Source: an uncultured Solirubrobacter sp. (GTDB lineage Bacteria; Actinomycetota; Thermoleophilia; Solirubrobacterales; Solirubrobacteraceae). Taken from it: a stretch of DNA of 23,725 nt. Positions 23,509-23,725 of the stretch are shown here, piece by piece. Where the stretch lies: assembly GCA_937871635.1 (NCBI GenBank), contig CALMNS010000423.1:1-23725 (forward strand), written 5' to 3'. A model generated the notes under the pieces. It searched no databases. It was not told where the DNA came from and saw only the letters and a program-made list of their open reading frames with translations. The first letter of the stretch is position 1, and each line of letters begins with the position of its first letter. A program made the position numbers and the translations under genes.

Positions 23509-23725
23509 GTGAGCAGCGCGCACATCTCCGATCCACCTGACCCCGGCCGCCCCCCGCGCCGGCCGGAGCCCGCTGCGGTGGAAGGGGTGCTGGCGGTGTC
23601 GCGGCTGGTCGCGGCCAGCGACCAGCGCTCCGACCCGGCCAAGGTGGGCGAGACCCTGGTCGCCGAGGCGCGGCGCCTGCTCGACGCGTCCTCCGCCACC
23701 CTGCTCGCCTACTCCGACGAGGACC
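23509..23725 (+). CDS. GAF-domain protein, N-terminal part (cut by the window edge)
   Basis: From a GTG at 23509 with GAGGAC a few bases upstream, an open frame runs to the end of the window (72 codons). After a Pro/Arg-rich leader of about 25 residues comes VEGVLAVSRLVAASD, then VGETLVAEARRLLDASSATLLAY. This is the start of a GAF domain as found in actinobacterial sensor kinases, phosphatases and diguanylate cyclases. The output domain is outside the window, so the final function cannot be told. Confidence 0.65.
   Translation, partial: MSSAHISDPPDPGRPPRRPEPAAVEGVLAVSRLVAASDQRSDPAKVGETLVAEARRLLDASSATLLAYSDED

Overview
The window is about 23.7 kb of very GC-rich chromosomal DNA. It has short intergenic spaces, GTG as well as ATG starts, many overlapping or 4-base-coupled genes, and -10 boxes of TANNNT type lying a few bases before start codons (probable leaderless mRNAs). 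Together with actinobacterial-type families (paired MarR/TetR regulators with exporters, a luciferase-like oxidoreductase, a split acyl-CoA mutase), this suggests a soil actinobacterium, perhaps from a deep lineage such as Thermoleophilia. The lineage is inferred; there is no rRNA or marker gene to settle it.

Left part (1-9.3 kb): a set of regulator/effector pairs. A DHA2-type MFS exporter is divergent from a TetR regulator that overlaps a luciferase-like oxidoreductase. A saccharopine dehydrogenase-like protein is divergent from a MarR regulator. A LysE exporter is divergent from an alpha/beta hydrolase, with an operator-like palindrome between them. A membrane protein and an SDR protein with an altered catalytic tetrad form an operon divergent from a second MarR gene.

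Middle (9.25-12.2 kb): two fused gene relics (an acyl-CoA synthetase tail and an internally deleted copy of the D-threonine aldolase-like gene found at 21.9 kb), then a MarR + cobalamin-dependent acyl-CoA mutase operon. The mutase carries the Phe/Gln pair of isobutyryl-CoA mutases rather than the Tyr/Arg pair of methylmalonyl-CoA mutases. A probable monooxygenase-domain relic lies upstream.

Right part (12.2-23.0 kb): a complete branched-chain-amino-acid-type ABC importer operon (substrate-binding lipoprotein, LivH, LivM, LivG, LivF) ending in a translationally coupled VOC/epimerase-like protein. It is followed by a pobA/pcaG deletion scar, a metallo-beta-lactamase-fold hydrolase, a GntR/FCD regulator, an M24 metallohydrolase, an MlrC-type (M81) metallohydrolase and a D-threonine aldolase/D-serine dehydratase-like PLP enzyme. 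A 22-bp site, with 8-base arms around a 6-base spacer and the core AGATCAAC, recurs at the importer promoter, between the MBL gene and gntR, and between the M24 and mlrC genes. I therefore read the whole 12.2-23.0 kb block as one GntR-controlled uptake and breakdown system for an unidentified compound, probably an amide, lactone or peptide that yields a D-configured beta-hydroxy amino acid. The parts are seen in the sequence; the substrate is inference.

Right end: tRNA-Ser(GCT) and tRNA-Arg(ACG) on the minus strand, then the start of a GAF-domain protein cut by the window edge.
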